Shown here one piece after another: positions 11,022-21,118 of a DNA stretch of 64,000 bases (positions are counted from its first letter, which is position 1; each line of letters starts with the position of its first letter). Both the position numbers and the translations under genes were made by a program. This DNA comes from Rhododendron vialii. Its lineage: Eukaryota > Streptophyta > Magnoliopsida > Ericales > Ericaceae. The stretch lies in assembly GCF_030253575.1 (NCBI RefSeq), contig NC_080564.1, positions 25,010,001 to 25,074,000 of the forward strand, given 5' to 3'. The notes under the pieces are model-generated. The model was given only the letters and a program-made list of their open reading frames with translations. It ran no database searches and was not told the origin of the DNA.

Positions 11022-11244
11022 CTCCCTCAGTCATTTTTTAAAATGTCCAATTTTGCATGTCATGTTTAATTGCTTATATCTCTCAAATGTTATATTGCTA
11101 ATAATATACAATATGAATTCGTTCGATAAATATCAATTATTTCTATAAAACAATGATTTTAGAAACATAGTAATATACGAGGTCGTTGAAAATGGCATGC
11201 ATATGCATAATTGTAGCGAACATTAAAAAAAAGGACAGACGGAG
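11022..11244. mobile_element. Stowaway-like MITE (Tc1/mariner)
   Basis: Starts CTCCCTCAGTCATTTTTTAA and ends TTAAAAAAAAGGACAGACGGAG. Flanked by TA on both sides (11020-11021 and 11245-11246), as expected for the Stowaway type. 223 bp, non-coding. Confidence 0.8.
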
Positions 11245-11760
11245 TATTAACAAGGGTGTGCACGAGTTGGGTTTGGCCTGGACCCGCCACCCGACCCGAC
11301 CTGTCGGGTTGGCAATTTTCTGAACCGACACCGACCCGTGTAACTGGAATAACCGTCCGGAAAACTGATTCTTTTCATCGAGTTGGGTTGGACCAGTAAA
11401 GGCAGAAGTGCAGAACAAAAATGCAGATCGGAGGAGTAAAGCCAAGAAAATGCAGAAAATTTACCGATTGCGAGGAGGAGGAGTGGACGCTTGCGAGGTG
11501 GAGTTGTGAACGCCTACGCCAGACGGTGTTCGTCCGTGAGAGAGAGAGAGAGACGGAGGAGAGGGAGACGGTGGAGTTGGTGGACTGGACGGCTCGCGAG
11601 TCACGGCGGAGGCTCACGGTGGCGACATCAGTGGAGGAGCGTGGGGGCGGGCGAGATCAGATCAGGCTTTGGCTTTTGGGAAAGTGGGAGACTTCAGCCG
11701 TTTGGGGTTATTATGTACAGCCGTACAGGCCTCGGATCCCTAAGAGCATTTTAAAAAATG

Positions 11761-12291
11761 CAGAGCCGGCTTATAGCCAAGGCGAGGGAAGCGGGCGCTT
11801 CCGGCCCCCGAAAAAAATTAAAAACAAGAGCTCCCAAATTTTTAAGATTTTTATATATATATATATATGGTTCAAAAAAAATTACACTAGCCTCCTTTAC
11901 ACAAAATAGGCCAAATTAAAATTTAAGAGCCACAAAATAGGGTGGACTATACCGGTTACAGTTGCATCAGAGGGAAAGAAGCTTTTCAAAGTTGAAATTG
12001 ATCAAAAATTATCTTCGGTCAACCATGTCTCCAGAAAGATTAAATGGATTGGCTATGTTGTCTACCGAGAAGGAATTGGAGAAGAAGCTTGATTATGGAG
12101 ACTTAATCAGTGTGTTTGCAGCAAAAAGCGCGAGAAAAATAATTTTCAAATGATGGATTTTGAGGTATGGGAAATCTTTTGTATTAGTTTTTTTTTTATG
12201 ACTTTTTGTAGACCACTTTTATATGAAAAATATAGGGTGGCCTCATTCAAGAGGTTCGCTTCCGACCTCCAAAACTTATGAGCCGGCCCTG
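11761..12291 (+). mobile_element. hAT deletion derivative with 8-bp TSD
   Basis: The ends are CAGAGCCGGC and GCCGGCCCTG, the CAGGGCCGGC-type hAT termini. The 8-bp flanks are AAAAAATG (11753-11760) and CAAAAATG (12292-12299), seven of eight identical. Only 531 bp remain, but the interior still encodes the end of the transposase. Confidence 0.88.
11953..12153 (+). pseudogene. hAT transposase C-terminal dimerisation domain (zinc-finger MYM type 1-like), remnant
   Basis: An open frame of about 65 codons contains RSFSKLKLIKNYLRSTM, RLNGLAMLS and KLDYGDLI. This is the conserved dimerisation block at the end of hAT transposases of the ZMYM1-like plant group. Everything upstream (zinc finger and DDE core) is gone, so no active transposase can be made. 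It lies wholly inside the 531-bp element bounded by hAT termini, so it is the internal part of that element and not a host gene. Confidence 0.88.
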
Positions 12292-12559
12292 CAAAAATGG
12301 GATAAAAATCACAAAAATTTCTTTCCAATCTTTGACCCAAACCCTTCCCCATTTTGGGTTTTACTCATTTTTTTGTCCAAATTTGAGACAACTTTTGTCT
12401 TGACCCATTTCTCCAACGGCTAGTTAGAGAGAGTGAGAAAGAGGGAGATGTGTAAAATTTGGGTTTGATGGTTAGAGATGTGTCTACCCAAAATGAATTT
12501 TTACCCAAAATTTGATTTAAATTTGAGGAAAAATATGGGTGAATGTTGGATATGCTCTA

Positions 12560-13227
12560 AGGGATCCCGGATAGAGTGTATGGTGCGGACTTGACGCCAT
12601 AGCCGTTGGATTTAATCCAACGTCTCACGTTTTAAAATGAATCTCGCAGGTCCCTTTCGGGTAAAAAATACTGTTTAAAACAAAACCTCCCTTCTGCTTC
12701 CATTTCACGCGTTCAACCCAGTAAATAGAGACTGAGGCCCAGTTCTAGAAACTTTTTTAAAAATAAGTAACCTTTTTAAAAATAAGTAGTTTATTTTACA
12801 TTTTCAAATTCAAAAATAATATAAATTAAAAATAATTTTTCAATTTTTTTTCCATCGTATGAAAAATCTTGATAAGATTTTTCAAACAAGATTCATATTA
12901 TATATTTTTAGATTTTAATAAATTCATAATTTTTGAGCTTGAAATTACCTTTTTAAAAAATAAAGACTTTTTTTTCGTTCCGGAACGGGCTAAGATATCG
13001 AGAAGAAGAAGAAAGAAGGAACGAAGAAGAAGAAGGAAGAGCAGCACTCCGGACAACGACAGACGGTCTCTCTCTCTGTTAATTATGGTATTAGTTGTTT
13101 TCGATTTCTCCGGCCCTTGGGATTTTCGATATCGTTTTGAGAAACCCTAAAATTAGGGCTTCGATTGAGATCTGTGATAAACCATTCTTGCTAAAGTTAG
13201 GGTTAGGGTTTTAGTTTTTTTCGATTT
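12560..13227. other. 5' flank and leader-like sequence interrupted by the Sirevirus-like element
   Basis: AT-rich sequence, then a GAAGAAGAA/CTCTCTCT-rich stretch (13000-13080) and TTAGGGTTAGGG-like text at about 13196-13212, which looks like a plant 5' UTR or first intron. The host sequence resumes at 22198 after the 9-kb insertion. No certain coding exon was found here. Confidence 0.4.
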
Positions 13228-14306
13228 TGTTGAAAAATGTATGCATTATAATTTGTGAAAATTTATATGCATCTCTATTAATTATTTTGATGATTAATTC
13301 AATGATATTTTTTCGGCAAATACAAAATTATCGAAAAGTCGATTCCCGAATTAAATATTTTCGTGACCTTGAAATATAGCATAAAGTCTCTTGGATTCAT
13401 GATTTATATTTACAAAGACTTTATTGAGCTCAATACATGCTTTAACGGTTTATTTAGATGAAATTGTGAGCCACAGGTTGACGAACCGGCTGACAAGCCG
13501 GCTGTCTGAACAGAAAGCTGTGACAACCGGACGACCACCCGGATGACCACTCTATCAAACGGCTAGTTTCCAACGGCTAGTTTCAAACGGCTAGTTTCCA
13601 ACGGCTAGTTTCCAACGGCTAGTTTCAAACGGCTAGTTTCCAACGGCTAGTTTCAAACGGCTAGTTTCCAACGGCTAGTTTCCAACGGCTAGGAAGCATA
13701 TGGATGGCTATATAAGGCATCAAGAACTCATTAATGAGAACATACACAAGCTACAACATTCCATATTATTGCAAGAGCAAATTCTCAAAAGATCAAAGCC
13801 AAAAATTCTCATTGTTCTTCCACTTTCATATTATTCTTGAGAGAAAATTTGTACAAGTCGTGAGCGATAATTTTCATACCTTCTTCACATACTTGTATTT
13901 CCTAAGTGAGTGTTTGAGTCAAACACTTGAAAGCTTAGAAGACCAAATTCGGGTTGGAATTTGGGTGTTATTGTTTTTGAGAAGTTTTCGGAGAAAATTC
14001 TTGCGGTTGTGCTAGCTCCTCGGGAAAGCTAGAGGCATTCGGTTCTTGTAAGCACCCGCAAGACTTACAAGTTGTAATCTTTTAAAGATTAGTCTAACCT
14101 TCAAGTAATTGCTTGAGGAGAAGTGGAGTAGGGCCGGACCGTGGACAAATCCGGACCGAACCACTATAAACGGGTTCTATCTCTCTATCTCTCTATTTTG
14201 ATTGCATACTTATTGTTTGCATATATTGTTAGAGATAAATTTTTATTGGTAATTATTACTAGCAATCCTATTCACCCCCCCTCTAGGTTGCATAATTTGG
14301 GTAACA
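13228..14306 (+). repeat. 5' LTR of the Sirevirus-like element
   Basis: Starts TGTTGAAAAATG and ends GGGTAACA, 1,079 bp, the same length as the 3' LTR. Contains a 14-bp minisatellite (13557-13693) followed by GGCTATATAAGGC (about 13708), a good TATA box for the element's transcript. Confidence 0.95.
13557..13693. repeat. 14-bp minisatellite in the LTR promoter region
   Basis: Ten copies of AACGGCTAGTTTC(C/A), with C- and A-ending units interspersed, end about 15 bp before the TATA box. Present identically in the 3' LTR (about 21448-21584). The position suggests a promoter or enhancer role, which is inferred. Confidence 0.92.
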
Positions 14307-14308
14307 AT

Positions 14309-14320
14309 TGGTATCAGAGC
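14309..14320 (+). other. primer binding site (initiator Met tRNA)
   Basis: TGGTATCAGAGC starts two bases after the 5' LTR and matches the 3' end of plant initiator tRNA-Met. Confidence 0.92.
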
Positions 14321-14364
14321 CTCGGCTCTTGTTTGTAGATTTAACCATCTAAGAGTTAAGATCC

Positions 14365-16011
14365 ATGGCAACCACTAGTAATGTTTCTTGTATCGAAGGT
14401 CAATCGTCCAATAGACCTCCCTTGTTCACCGGAGAAAATTACTCTCATTGGAAAAATAGAATGATGATCTTTATTCAATCCACGGATTATGATCTATGGA
14501 AAATTATCAAAAATGGTCCCATTATTCCTACTAAGAAAGTTGGAGAAGAGACTATGCCTAAACCAGATTATGAGTGGAGTCATTTGGAAAAGGCTTCAAT
14601 AGAAAAGAACTATAGAGCTATGAACCTTCTTTTTTGTGCTATTACTCCCAATGAATATGATTGTGTTTCCGCATGTGAATCGGCTAAAGAAATATGGGAT
14701 AAGTTAGAAATGTCACATGAAGGAGATAGTCAAGTTAAGGAGTCCAAAATTGATATTCTTGTGCATAGCTATGAGCTCTTCAAAATGAAACCGGATGAAT
14801 CTATATCTCAAATGTTTGCTAGATTTGCTAGTATTACTAACGGTTTAAAAGCTCTTGGAAAGATTTACAGTCAATCCGAAATGACAAGGAAGGTGCTCCG
14901 TTCCATGCCAACCAATTGGGACACTACCACCTCCATCATCCTACAATCCAAAGATTTCTCAACATACACGATGGACAAGCTCATGGGATCTCTCATGACG
15001 GAAGAAATGCATCACAACCTCAAGGGTGAAAAAGAGAAGAAAGTTAAGGATCTTGCCTTCAAAAGTACAACAAGCAAATCAAAAAGCAAGGAGGATTCAA
15101 GCAACGAAAGTGAGGATGATGAAATGACGCTCATCACAAAAACGTTCAAGAAACTCCTCAAAAATAGAGCATCTCACAAAGGCAGAGGATTTTCAAGAAA
15201 AGATGGAGGCAAAGAAGAAAGTAGCAAAAAAGATCCAATCATTTGCTACGAGTGCAAGAAGCCCGGCCACATCAAAAGTGAATGTCCATATGCCAAAAAA
15301 TATTCAAAGAAGGACAAAAGGAGAGCTATGATGGCCACATGGGACAATAGTGACGATAGTAGCTCCGATGAGGACGATGAGCAACAAGAGGTCGCTAACT
15401 TGTGTTTCATGGCCATCGAAGAAAACGAGGTAGATCTCGACTCATCCTATTCCTTTGATGAATTGTTTATTGCCTATAAAGAGTTGAAAGTAGAATTTGA
15501 AAAAGTTGTTTCTAAAAACAAATTTCTTAAAAAGGTTGCTAAAGATCTCTCACTAGAAATGGATGATTTAATTGAAGAGAAAGATATTTTGGAGGAAGAA
15601 AATGAAAGTTTAAGAACCTCTTTGGCAAAAGAAAAAGAGTATTTGAAGGATACTTCCAAAAACGAATCTTTAGAAAAACAAATTGATGATTTAACTAATT
15701 CTCTTTCAAAACTCACTAATGGAAAAGAAAGTTTAGACATTCTTCTTGGAAAACAAATGGTTTCTTTTCACAAGGCCGGAATTGGTTATAATCCCACTCA
15801 ACACAAAAATCTTTTTGGAAAAGATGTTCCTCCTTCTAGCCATTCTAAATTGACATGTCATTATTGTGGTAAAATTGGTCATATTTCTCCTACTTGTCCT
15901 ATGAAAGGATACTCATCTTCTAATGCAAAAAAGGTCTGGATTCCTAAGAACCGTATCAATGCTAACCTTCAAGGACCCAAGATGATTTGGGTACCAAAAG
16001 TCAAGAAATGA
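14365..16011 (+). CDS. Gag of the Sirevirus-like element
   Basis: 548 aa, complete, start in the context ATCCATGGC. The N-terminal half is the copia Gag fold (a WKNRM motif near residue 31 and a DKL motif in the middle). A CCHC zinc knuckle is at C294/C297/H302/C307 and a second at C498/C501/H506/C511. Between them lie an acidic serine-rich segment and a long Glu/Lys/Leu-rich stretch (about 370-470) that should form a coiled coil. Gag packages the element RNA into cytoplasmic particles. The ORF ends in TGA at 16009-16011 in frame 1, while pol continues in frame 2 from about 16025, so Pol is not simply fused to Gag. Confidence 0.92.
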   Translation: MATTSNVSCIEGQSSNRPPLFTGENYSHWKNRMMIFIQSTDYDLWKIIKNGPIIPTKKVGEETMPKPDYEWSHLEKASIEKNYRAMNLLFCAITPNEYDCVSACESAKEIWDKLEMSHEGDSQVKESKIDILVHSYELFKMKPDESISQMFARFASITNGLKALGKIYSQSEMTRKVLRSMPTNWDTTTSIILQSKDFSTYTMDKLMGSLMTEEMHHNLKGEKEKKVKDLAFKSTTSKSKSKEDSSNESEDDEMTLITKTFKKLLKNRASHKGRGFSRKDGGKEESSKKDPIICYECKKPGHIKSECPYAKKYSKKDKRRAMMATWDNSDDSSSDEDDEQQEVANLCFMAIEENEVDLDSSYSFDELFIAYKELKVEFEKVVSKNKFLKKVAKDLSLEMDDLIEEKDILEEENESLRTSLAKEKEYLKDTSKNESLEKQIDDLTNSLSKLTNGKESLDILLGKQMVSFHKAGIGYNPTQHKNLFGKDVPPSSHSKLTCHYCGKIGHISPTCPMKGYSSSNAKKVWIPKNRINANLQGPKMIWVPKVKK

Positions 16012-16024
16012 TGTGCTATTGTAG

Positions 16025-19000
16025 GTATGCTTCAAAAGTTCTCTCAAGGAAGGAAGTTGGTACCTTGATAGTGGATGTTCAAGACACATGACCGGTGACA
16101 AGAGGGCTTTCAATTCTCTTTCGCCTAAAGATGGTGGACATGTCACATTTGGAGATAACAACAAAGGCAAAATCATAGGAATCGGTGATATAGGTAATTC
16201 TCCTATTATTGAAGATGTTTTACTTGTTAGTGGTTTAAAACACAATCTTCTTAGCATAAGTCAATTATGTGATAGAGGAAATCGTGTTATCTTTGAAAAA
16301 TCCAAATGTATCATTGAAAATGTCAAAAGCAACAAGACATTCTTCGTTGGACAAAGACTTGAAAATGTATATGTTTTTAATCTCAATGATTTAAGTAATT
16401 GTGATATAAAATGTTTTTTCGCTTTGAGTGAAAATAGTTGGCTTTGGCATAGGCGCCTAGGACATGCAAGTATGGATGCTATTTCAAAACTCTCTAGAAA
16501 AAATTTGGTAAAAGGTCTTCCTAAAATCAAATTTGAAAAAGATAGACTTTGTGGTCCTTGCCAACAAGGAAAACAAACCAAGGTTTCTTTTAAGTCCAAA
16601 AATGTTGTCTCAACTACTAGACCTTTGCAATTACTTCATATGGATTTGTTTGGACCAACTCGCTCTCCAAGTCTTTGTGGAAACTATTATTGTCTTGTTG
16701 TTGTTGATGATTTCTCTAGATATACATGGGTGATGTTCCTAGCTCATAAGAATGAGGCTTATCCTAATTTCACTAAACTTTGTAGAAGAGTTCAAAATGA
16801 AAAAGGCTTTGTTATTTCTAACATTCGTACGGATCATGGAAAAGAACTTGACAATTCTTTATATGAAAAGTTTTGTGATGAACATGGTATTGGTCATAAC
16901 TTTTCTGTACCTCGTACTCCTCAACAAAATGGAGTAGTTGAGAGAAAGAATCGTACTTTGGAAGAAATGGCCCGCACTATGCTTTGTGAAAACTCTTTGC
17001 CAAAATATTTTTGGGCGGAAGCCGTTAATACCTCATGCTATATTTTGAATCGAGTTTTAATTAGGCCTATCCTCAAGAAAACTCCTTATGAGCTTTGGAA
17101 TGGTAGAATACCCAACATTAATTACTTTCATGCATTCGGTTGTAAATGTTATGTATTAAACAATGGAAAAGATAACTTGGGTAAATTTGATTCAAAATCG
17201 GATGAAGGCATCTTTATCGGTTACTCTCTTACTAGCAAAGCATATAGAATTTATAATAAGCGCACTAATCTTGTTGAAGAATCTATTCACGTTTCCTTTG
17301 ATGAATCTAATCCTTGTGCTACTAAGGATGTTGTTGATAATGATGACTTAGAAATTACACATGAGATTCATGACTTGAAAATTCAAGAAAAAGTTGATGG
17401 TGATACTCAAGTAGAAAGCTCTCAAATCAAAGAAGATGAAGTTATTAATCAACCTCAAGATGCCATGGGAGACAACCAAGATCTTTCCAAGGATTGGAGA
17501 TTCGTGCAAAACCATCCAAAGGACTTGATTCTTGGAGAAGTTTCGAAAGGGGTAACCACTCGCTCGTCTCATAGAAATTTTTGTGAAAATCAAGCTTTTG
17601 TTTCTCAAATTGAGCCTAAAAACTTTCCGGAAGCTCAAGATGATGAAAATTGGATTTTGGCCATGCAAGATGAGTTAAATCAATTTGAAAGGAATAAAGT
17701 TTGGGCATTAGTACCTAAGCCTCTTGATCACACTATTATAGGTACTAAATGGGTTTTTCGTAACAAGCTAGATGAATCCGGAAATATTGTTAGGAATAAA
17801 GCTAGACTTGTTGCTCAAGGTTATAATCAAGAAGAAGGTATTGATTTTGAAGAAACTTTTGCACCGGTAGCTAGATTAGAGGCTATTCGCATATTACTTG
17901 CCTTTGCATCTTTCAAAAATTTCAAGCTTTATCAAATGGATGTGAAAAGTGCATTTTTGAATGGGTTCATAAATGAAGAAGTTTATGTCAAACAACCTCC
18001 CGGCTTTGAAGATCATGTATACCCCGATCATGTTTTTAAACTCTCAAAAGCTTTATATGGTTTGAAGCAAGCACCACGTGCATGGTATGATAGACTTAGT
18101 TCATTCTTGCTTGACAATGGCTTTACTCGTGGAAAAATTGATACTACTCTTTTCATTAAAGCCAAAGGTAAAGATATGCTCATTATTCAAATATATGTTG
18201 ATGATATTGTCTTTGGTGCCACTAATGATAATATGTGCAAAGAGTTTGCTAAGTGTATGCAAGGTGAATTTGAAATGAGTATGATGGGGGAGCTTAACTT
18301 CTTCCTCGGACTTCAAATCAAGCAAACTAATGAGGGGATCCTAATCAACCAAGCCAAGTATGCGAAAGAACTTATTAAGAAGTTTGGCATGGAAGGATCA
18401 AAGCCAACGAGCACACCAATGAGCACATCAACTAAGCTAGACAAAGATGAGAATGGTAAGGCCGTCAATGAAAAGATGTATCGAGGTATGATCGGCTCAT
18501 TACTTTATCTCACTGCAAGTAGACCGGATATAATGTTTAGTGTTTGCATGTGTGCTAGATTTCAATCATGTCCTAAAGAATCGCATTTAAAAGCTATTAA
18601 ACGTATCTTTAAATATGTTGGCGGTTCTCATGACTTAGGATTGTTTTATCCACGTGGAGTTGCATTTGATTTAATTGGTTATTCGGATGCGGATTTTGGA
18701 GGTTTCAAAGTTGATCGTAAAAGTACAAGTGGGACTTGCCAATTTCTAGGGCACTCTCTAGTGTCTTGGCATAGCAAGAAACAAAATTCCGTAGCTCTAT
18801 CTACCGCCGAGGCGGAATATGTAGCGGCCGGAAGTTGTTGTGCCCAAATATTGTGGATCAAACAACAAATGGAGGATTTCAATTTGCAATATGATCATAT
18901 TCCTATTAAATGTGATAATACTAGTGCAATTAGCTTAACCAAGAATCCAATTCAACATTCTCGAACAAAACATATTGAGATTAGACATCATTTTATAAGA

Positions 19001-19138
19001 GATCATGTTCAAAAAGGGGATATTGAACTTAACTTTATTAGTACCGACAAGCAATTGGCGGACATTTTCACAAAACCCCTTGGTGAAGAACAATTTTGTT
19101 TCATTCGACGAGAACTCGGCATGTCTAATCATTTATGA
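16025..19138 (+). CDS. Pol of the Sirevirus-like element (protease, integrase, RT, RNase H)
   Basis: Open from 16025 to TGA at 19136-19138, frame +1 relative to gag. The first ATG in this frame is at 16088, but the protease signature DSGC lies before it (Asp codon 16067), so translation must enter upstream of that ATG. Counting from the 16088 Met, integrase has its DDE triad at D186, D249 and E285 after an HHCC-type zinc region. RT has YVDD at 703-706. RNase H carries the YSDADFGG and [12 protein letters not shown] blocks. No internal stop is present over more than 1,000 codons, in keeping with a young insertion. These enzymes cut the polyprotein, copy the RNA and insert the cDNA. How Pol is expressed from a different frame is open. 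Confidence 0.93.
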   Translation, partial: VCFKSSLKEGSWYLDSGCSRHMTGDKRAFNSLSPKDGGHVTFGDNNKGKIIGIGDIGNSPIIEDVLLVSGLKHNLLSISQLCDRGNRVIFEKSKCIIENVKSNKTFFVGQRLENVYVFNLNDLSNCDIKCFFALSENSWLWHRRLGHASMDAISKLSRKNLVKGLPKIKFEKDRLCGPCQQGKQTKVSFKSKNVVSTTRPLQLLHMDLFGPTRSPSLCGNYYCLVVVDDFSRYTWVMFLAHKNEAYPNFTKLCRRVQNEKGFVISNIRTDHGKELDNSLYEKFCDEHGIGHNFSVPRTPQQNGVVERKNRTLEEMARTMLCENSLPKYFWAEAVNTSCYILNRVLIRPILKKTPYELWNGRIPNINYFHAFGCKCYVLNNGKDNLGKFDSKSDEGIFIGYSLTSKAYRIYNKRTNLVEESIHVSFDESNPCATKDVVDNDDLEITHEIHDLKIQEKVDGDTQVESSQIKEDEVINQPQDAMGDNQDLSKDWRFVQNHPKDLILGEVSKGVTTRSSHRNFCENQAFVSQIEPKNFPEAQDDENWILAMQDELNQFERNKVWALVPKPLDHTIIGTKWVFRNKLDESGNIVRNKARLVAQGYNQEEGIDFEETFAPVARLEAIRILLAFASFKNFKLYQMDVKSAFLNGFINEEVYVKQPPGFEDHVYPDHVFKLSKALYGLKQAPRAWYDRLSSFLLDNGFTRGKIDTTLFIKAKGKDMLIIQIYVDDIVFGATNDNMCKEFAKCMQGEFEMSMMGELNFFLGLQIKQTNEGILINQAKYAKELIKKFGMEGSKPTSTPMSTSTKLDKDENGKAVNEKMYRGMIGSLLYLTASRPDIMFSVCMCARFQSCPKESHLKAIKRIFKYVGGSHDLGLFYPRGVAFDLIGYSDADFGGFKVDRKSTSGTCQFLGHSLVSWHSKKQNSVALSTAEAEYVAAGSCCAQILWIKQQMEDFNLQYDHIPIKCDNTSAISLTKNPIQHSRTKHIEIRHHFIRDHVQKGDIELNFISTDKQLADIFTKPLGEEQFCFIRRELGMSNHL

Positions 19139-19369
19139 AAAAGTTGTGTTCTTGATGTCAAAAGTTTTTTTTTGGATTCAATGTTGAGTTGATTGAATTC
19201 GTAAATATCATACTTGATGGAGAGTACAAATGATCTTGATAAAGAAATCACCCTCCAAACATTTTATCATATGATTCATTTTCCTGTGTTTGGTATGCAG
19301 AAAAACAGTTTTATGGTCTTTAATGCTACTCCTCTTAAACGTTTTCTGGACTTAACCTGCATTTGTCAG

Positions 19370-20006
19370 TGTAGAGACCCGTATTTTATTTCCATAATTC
19401 TTTATGTTTTATTAAGGCATGAGTTGTGATATAAAATGGAGAATGAGTTCGGATGTCGAATGTGCTAGAATTTAGAAGTTCGGGATGCAAGTGTAAAATG
19501 CATGGGTGTATAAGTGAAGGTGTGTGTAGGGGATAATTCTCCCCCACATATATTTCTTTTCTTTTCCGGGCAGACACACACACGTTTCTCTCTCTCTACT
19601 CCCTCGACCGACTCTCTCTCTTTCTCACCTCTCCTCCAAACTTCTCTCTTAGATTTCATCGCCTTAGAATGAGATTTCGGAAAAATCCCAAGTACTAAAG
19701 TTGTTCTACGCAACGAGATCTTCCTATTGATCGAAGAAGAATCATGATCGAAGCACTTTGAGGTTTCCTCCATGTTCGGGCTTGCTTCTAACCCTCGAGG
19801 TAGGGATCTCCTACCTTCTTTACATGTTTAAGTGTTGGTTAGATGTACAAGAATCAAGTTTGATCATTTATTTTGAGTCTTGAACAAATCTGTTATATGC
19901 TGATAATTTCGTGGGTTTTGGAAATCTGTCTTTTGGGAGCCCTCTGCTAGAAATCACTGGCATTTGTCATGATTAAGACCTCAAGGGGCGGGTCAGGGTC
20001 GTGACA
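19370..20006. mobile_element. gypsy-type solo LTR nested in the Sirevirus-like element
   Basis: 637 bp from TGTAGAGACCCG to GGGTCGTGACA, flanked by the perfect 5-bp duplication GTCAG (19365-19369 and 20007-20011). The ends are of a common plant Ty3/gypsy LTR type. No internal retroelement sequence or second LTR is present, so this is a solo LTR left by recombination. Confidence 0.9.
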
Positions 20007-20239
20007 GTCAGTCGGATGTCCAAGCGGATGTCCAACCGGACAACCGTGAGGTTGAGACTTATTCAAGCTTTTGCGTTGCTAACTCTGATTTATTAAGTCT
20101 GTTACACTTAGTTTGTATGAACTTCATGGCTTAGTGCTTAAATTGTCTCTTATATACTTCGCCGATATGAATTTCTTGTCTCTAAGCTTGCAGGGATAAT
20201 CATTCTCGGTAATACCCCTCGCATTCTTTAAAAAGCTCT

Positions 20240-20262
20240 CTTTTAGGGGGAGCATGTATTAA
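20240..20262 (+). other. upstream copy of the polypurine motif (1)
   Basis: TTTTAGGGGGAGCATGTATTA resembles the functional polypurine tract next to the 3' LTR. Extra copies between pol and the 3' LTR are typical of Sireviruses. Confidence 0.6.
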
Positions 20263-20369
20263 GGGGACACAACAATAAACACCCGAACACAATTTTCTTC
20301 CCCTATTCTTGTCCTATTCGGCGCCGCATCCCCTATCCTATCTCTATTCGGTGCCGCATCCCCTATTAT

Positions 20370-20470
20370 CTCTCTTTCGGCGCAGCAATTCAATCAATTC
20401 GGCGCACCATTTCAAACAATTCGGCGCACCATTTCAAACAATTCGGCGCAGCATTTCAAACAATTCGGCA
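20370..20470. repeat. 22-bp direct repeats upstream of the small membrane ORF
   Basis: About four copies of ATTCGGCGCACCATTTCAAAC, some with AGC in place of ACC, and a looser TTCGGYGCCGCATCCCCTAT repeat just before (20317-20365). They lie immediately upstream of a TATA-like box. Confidence 0.85.
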
Positions 20471-20480
20471 ATCTCATACT

Positions 20481-20490
20481 CTATAAATTC
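20481..20490 (+). promoter_or_regulatory. possible internal TATA box of the small membrane ORF
   Basis: CTATAAATTC is followed by a CT-rich leader and an ATG at 20561, about 80 bp away. This looks like a plant promoter and 5' UTR inside the retrotransposon. It is a prediction from sequence only. Confidence 0.45.
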
Positions 20491-20560
20491 AACAACACAA
20501 TCTCTATCTCTTCATCTATCTATCTTTCCTTCTCTCTCGGCCTAAATCTCTCATCAAGCA

Positions 20561-20833
20561 ATGGCAAACATACCGCAAAGGTTACCGTTTGAGTTTTACG
20601 AAAGAGATGCCGAACGAGCAGAGTTCAGGTTGTTTATCCAAACCATTTGGATGCAACTCTTTATCTTCATTCTGCTGTGTGCGTTATTTACCATGAGAAT
20701 ACCACCATGGTTCGGATGGAATGTAAATGTGGATACTCTGTGGTATTGGATTGGCATTATAGCTGCCGTTGTAGCAGCCATTATTCGAGAATACGAAAAT
20801 CAAGGACGCCAAGCTCTCAATGAACGAAGATAG
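20561..20833 (+). CDS. small two-helix membrane protein in the env-like position
   Basis: 90 aa, start in a good plant context (AGCAATGGC), stop TAG at 20831-20833. Residues about 24-45 and 59-75 are strongly hydrophobic and should span a membrane twice. The N-terminus has mixed charge and the tail is basic and polar (REYENQGRQALNERR). It lies between pol and the 3' LTR, where Sireviruses can carry an env-like ORF, but it is far shorter than those. It has upstream direct repeats, a TATA-like box and a CT-rich leader, so it may be expressed on its own. I do not recognise the family. It could be a reduced env-like protein, a captured host gene, or a chance frame, although the composition and context argue for a real protein. 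Confidence 0.6.
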   Translation: MANIPQRLPFEFYERDAERAEFRLFIQTIWMQLFIFILLCALFTMRIPPWFGWNVNVDTLWYWIGIIAAVVAAIIREYENQGRQALNERR

Positions 20834-20909
20834 AGTGCTACAGGGCAAGAGCGGCATGGTGCTGGAACCATGGCCCTATTGTTTTTCTCTTTTTAGTTTT
20901 TTTTTATGA

Positions 20910-21118
20910 TGTCACAGGGGGAGAAAAAGCCAAGTTTTAATTGATCTATCTTGCCATTTTGGGCAAATTTAAAAAATTGCTTGCTATGATCTGATGATTA
21001 TTGCTATTACTCGTTGATCATAGATAACTGCTTTGGTGCATGTATTAAGGGGGAGATTGGCATAACTCCTACTTAAATAAAAACTATCATTTTGTGTCAT
21101 CATCAAAAAGGGGGAGAT
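20910..21118 (+). other. repeated polypurine motifs before the 3' LTR
   Basis: CAGGGGGAGAAAAAG (about 20916-20930), TTAAGGGGGAGATTGG (about 21044-21059) and AAAAAGGGGGAGAT (about 21105-21118). The last one abuts the 3' LTR and should be the working plus-strand primer. Confidence 0.8.

Larger units (their letters stand above)
11743..12560. mobile_element. outer MITE-like repeat, split by a hAT remnant
   Basis: The outer ends GAGCAT (about 11743) and ATGCTC (about 12559) are inverted. The flanks extend the symmetry (GGATCCCT and AGGGATCC). Without the hAT insertion it would be about 280 bp. AGAGCAT-ended MITEs with a TTGGA-rich subterminal part are frequent in plants. The exact ends and the target duplication are not resolved. 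Confidence 0.5.

Noticed and set aside
11421-11909. 162-codon open frame in GAGAGA- and GGAGG-rich sequence
   Set aside because: Composition-driven frame that runs into the MITE and hAT insertions; no recognisable domain and a different overlapping frame is equally open.
13734-14015. 93-codon open frame in both Sirevirus LTRs
   Set aside because: Identical in both LTRs only because the LTRs are identical; no domain and no sign of constraint.
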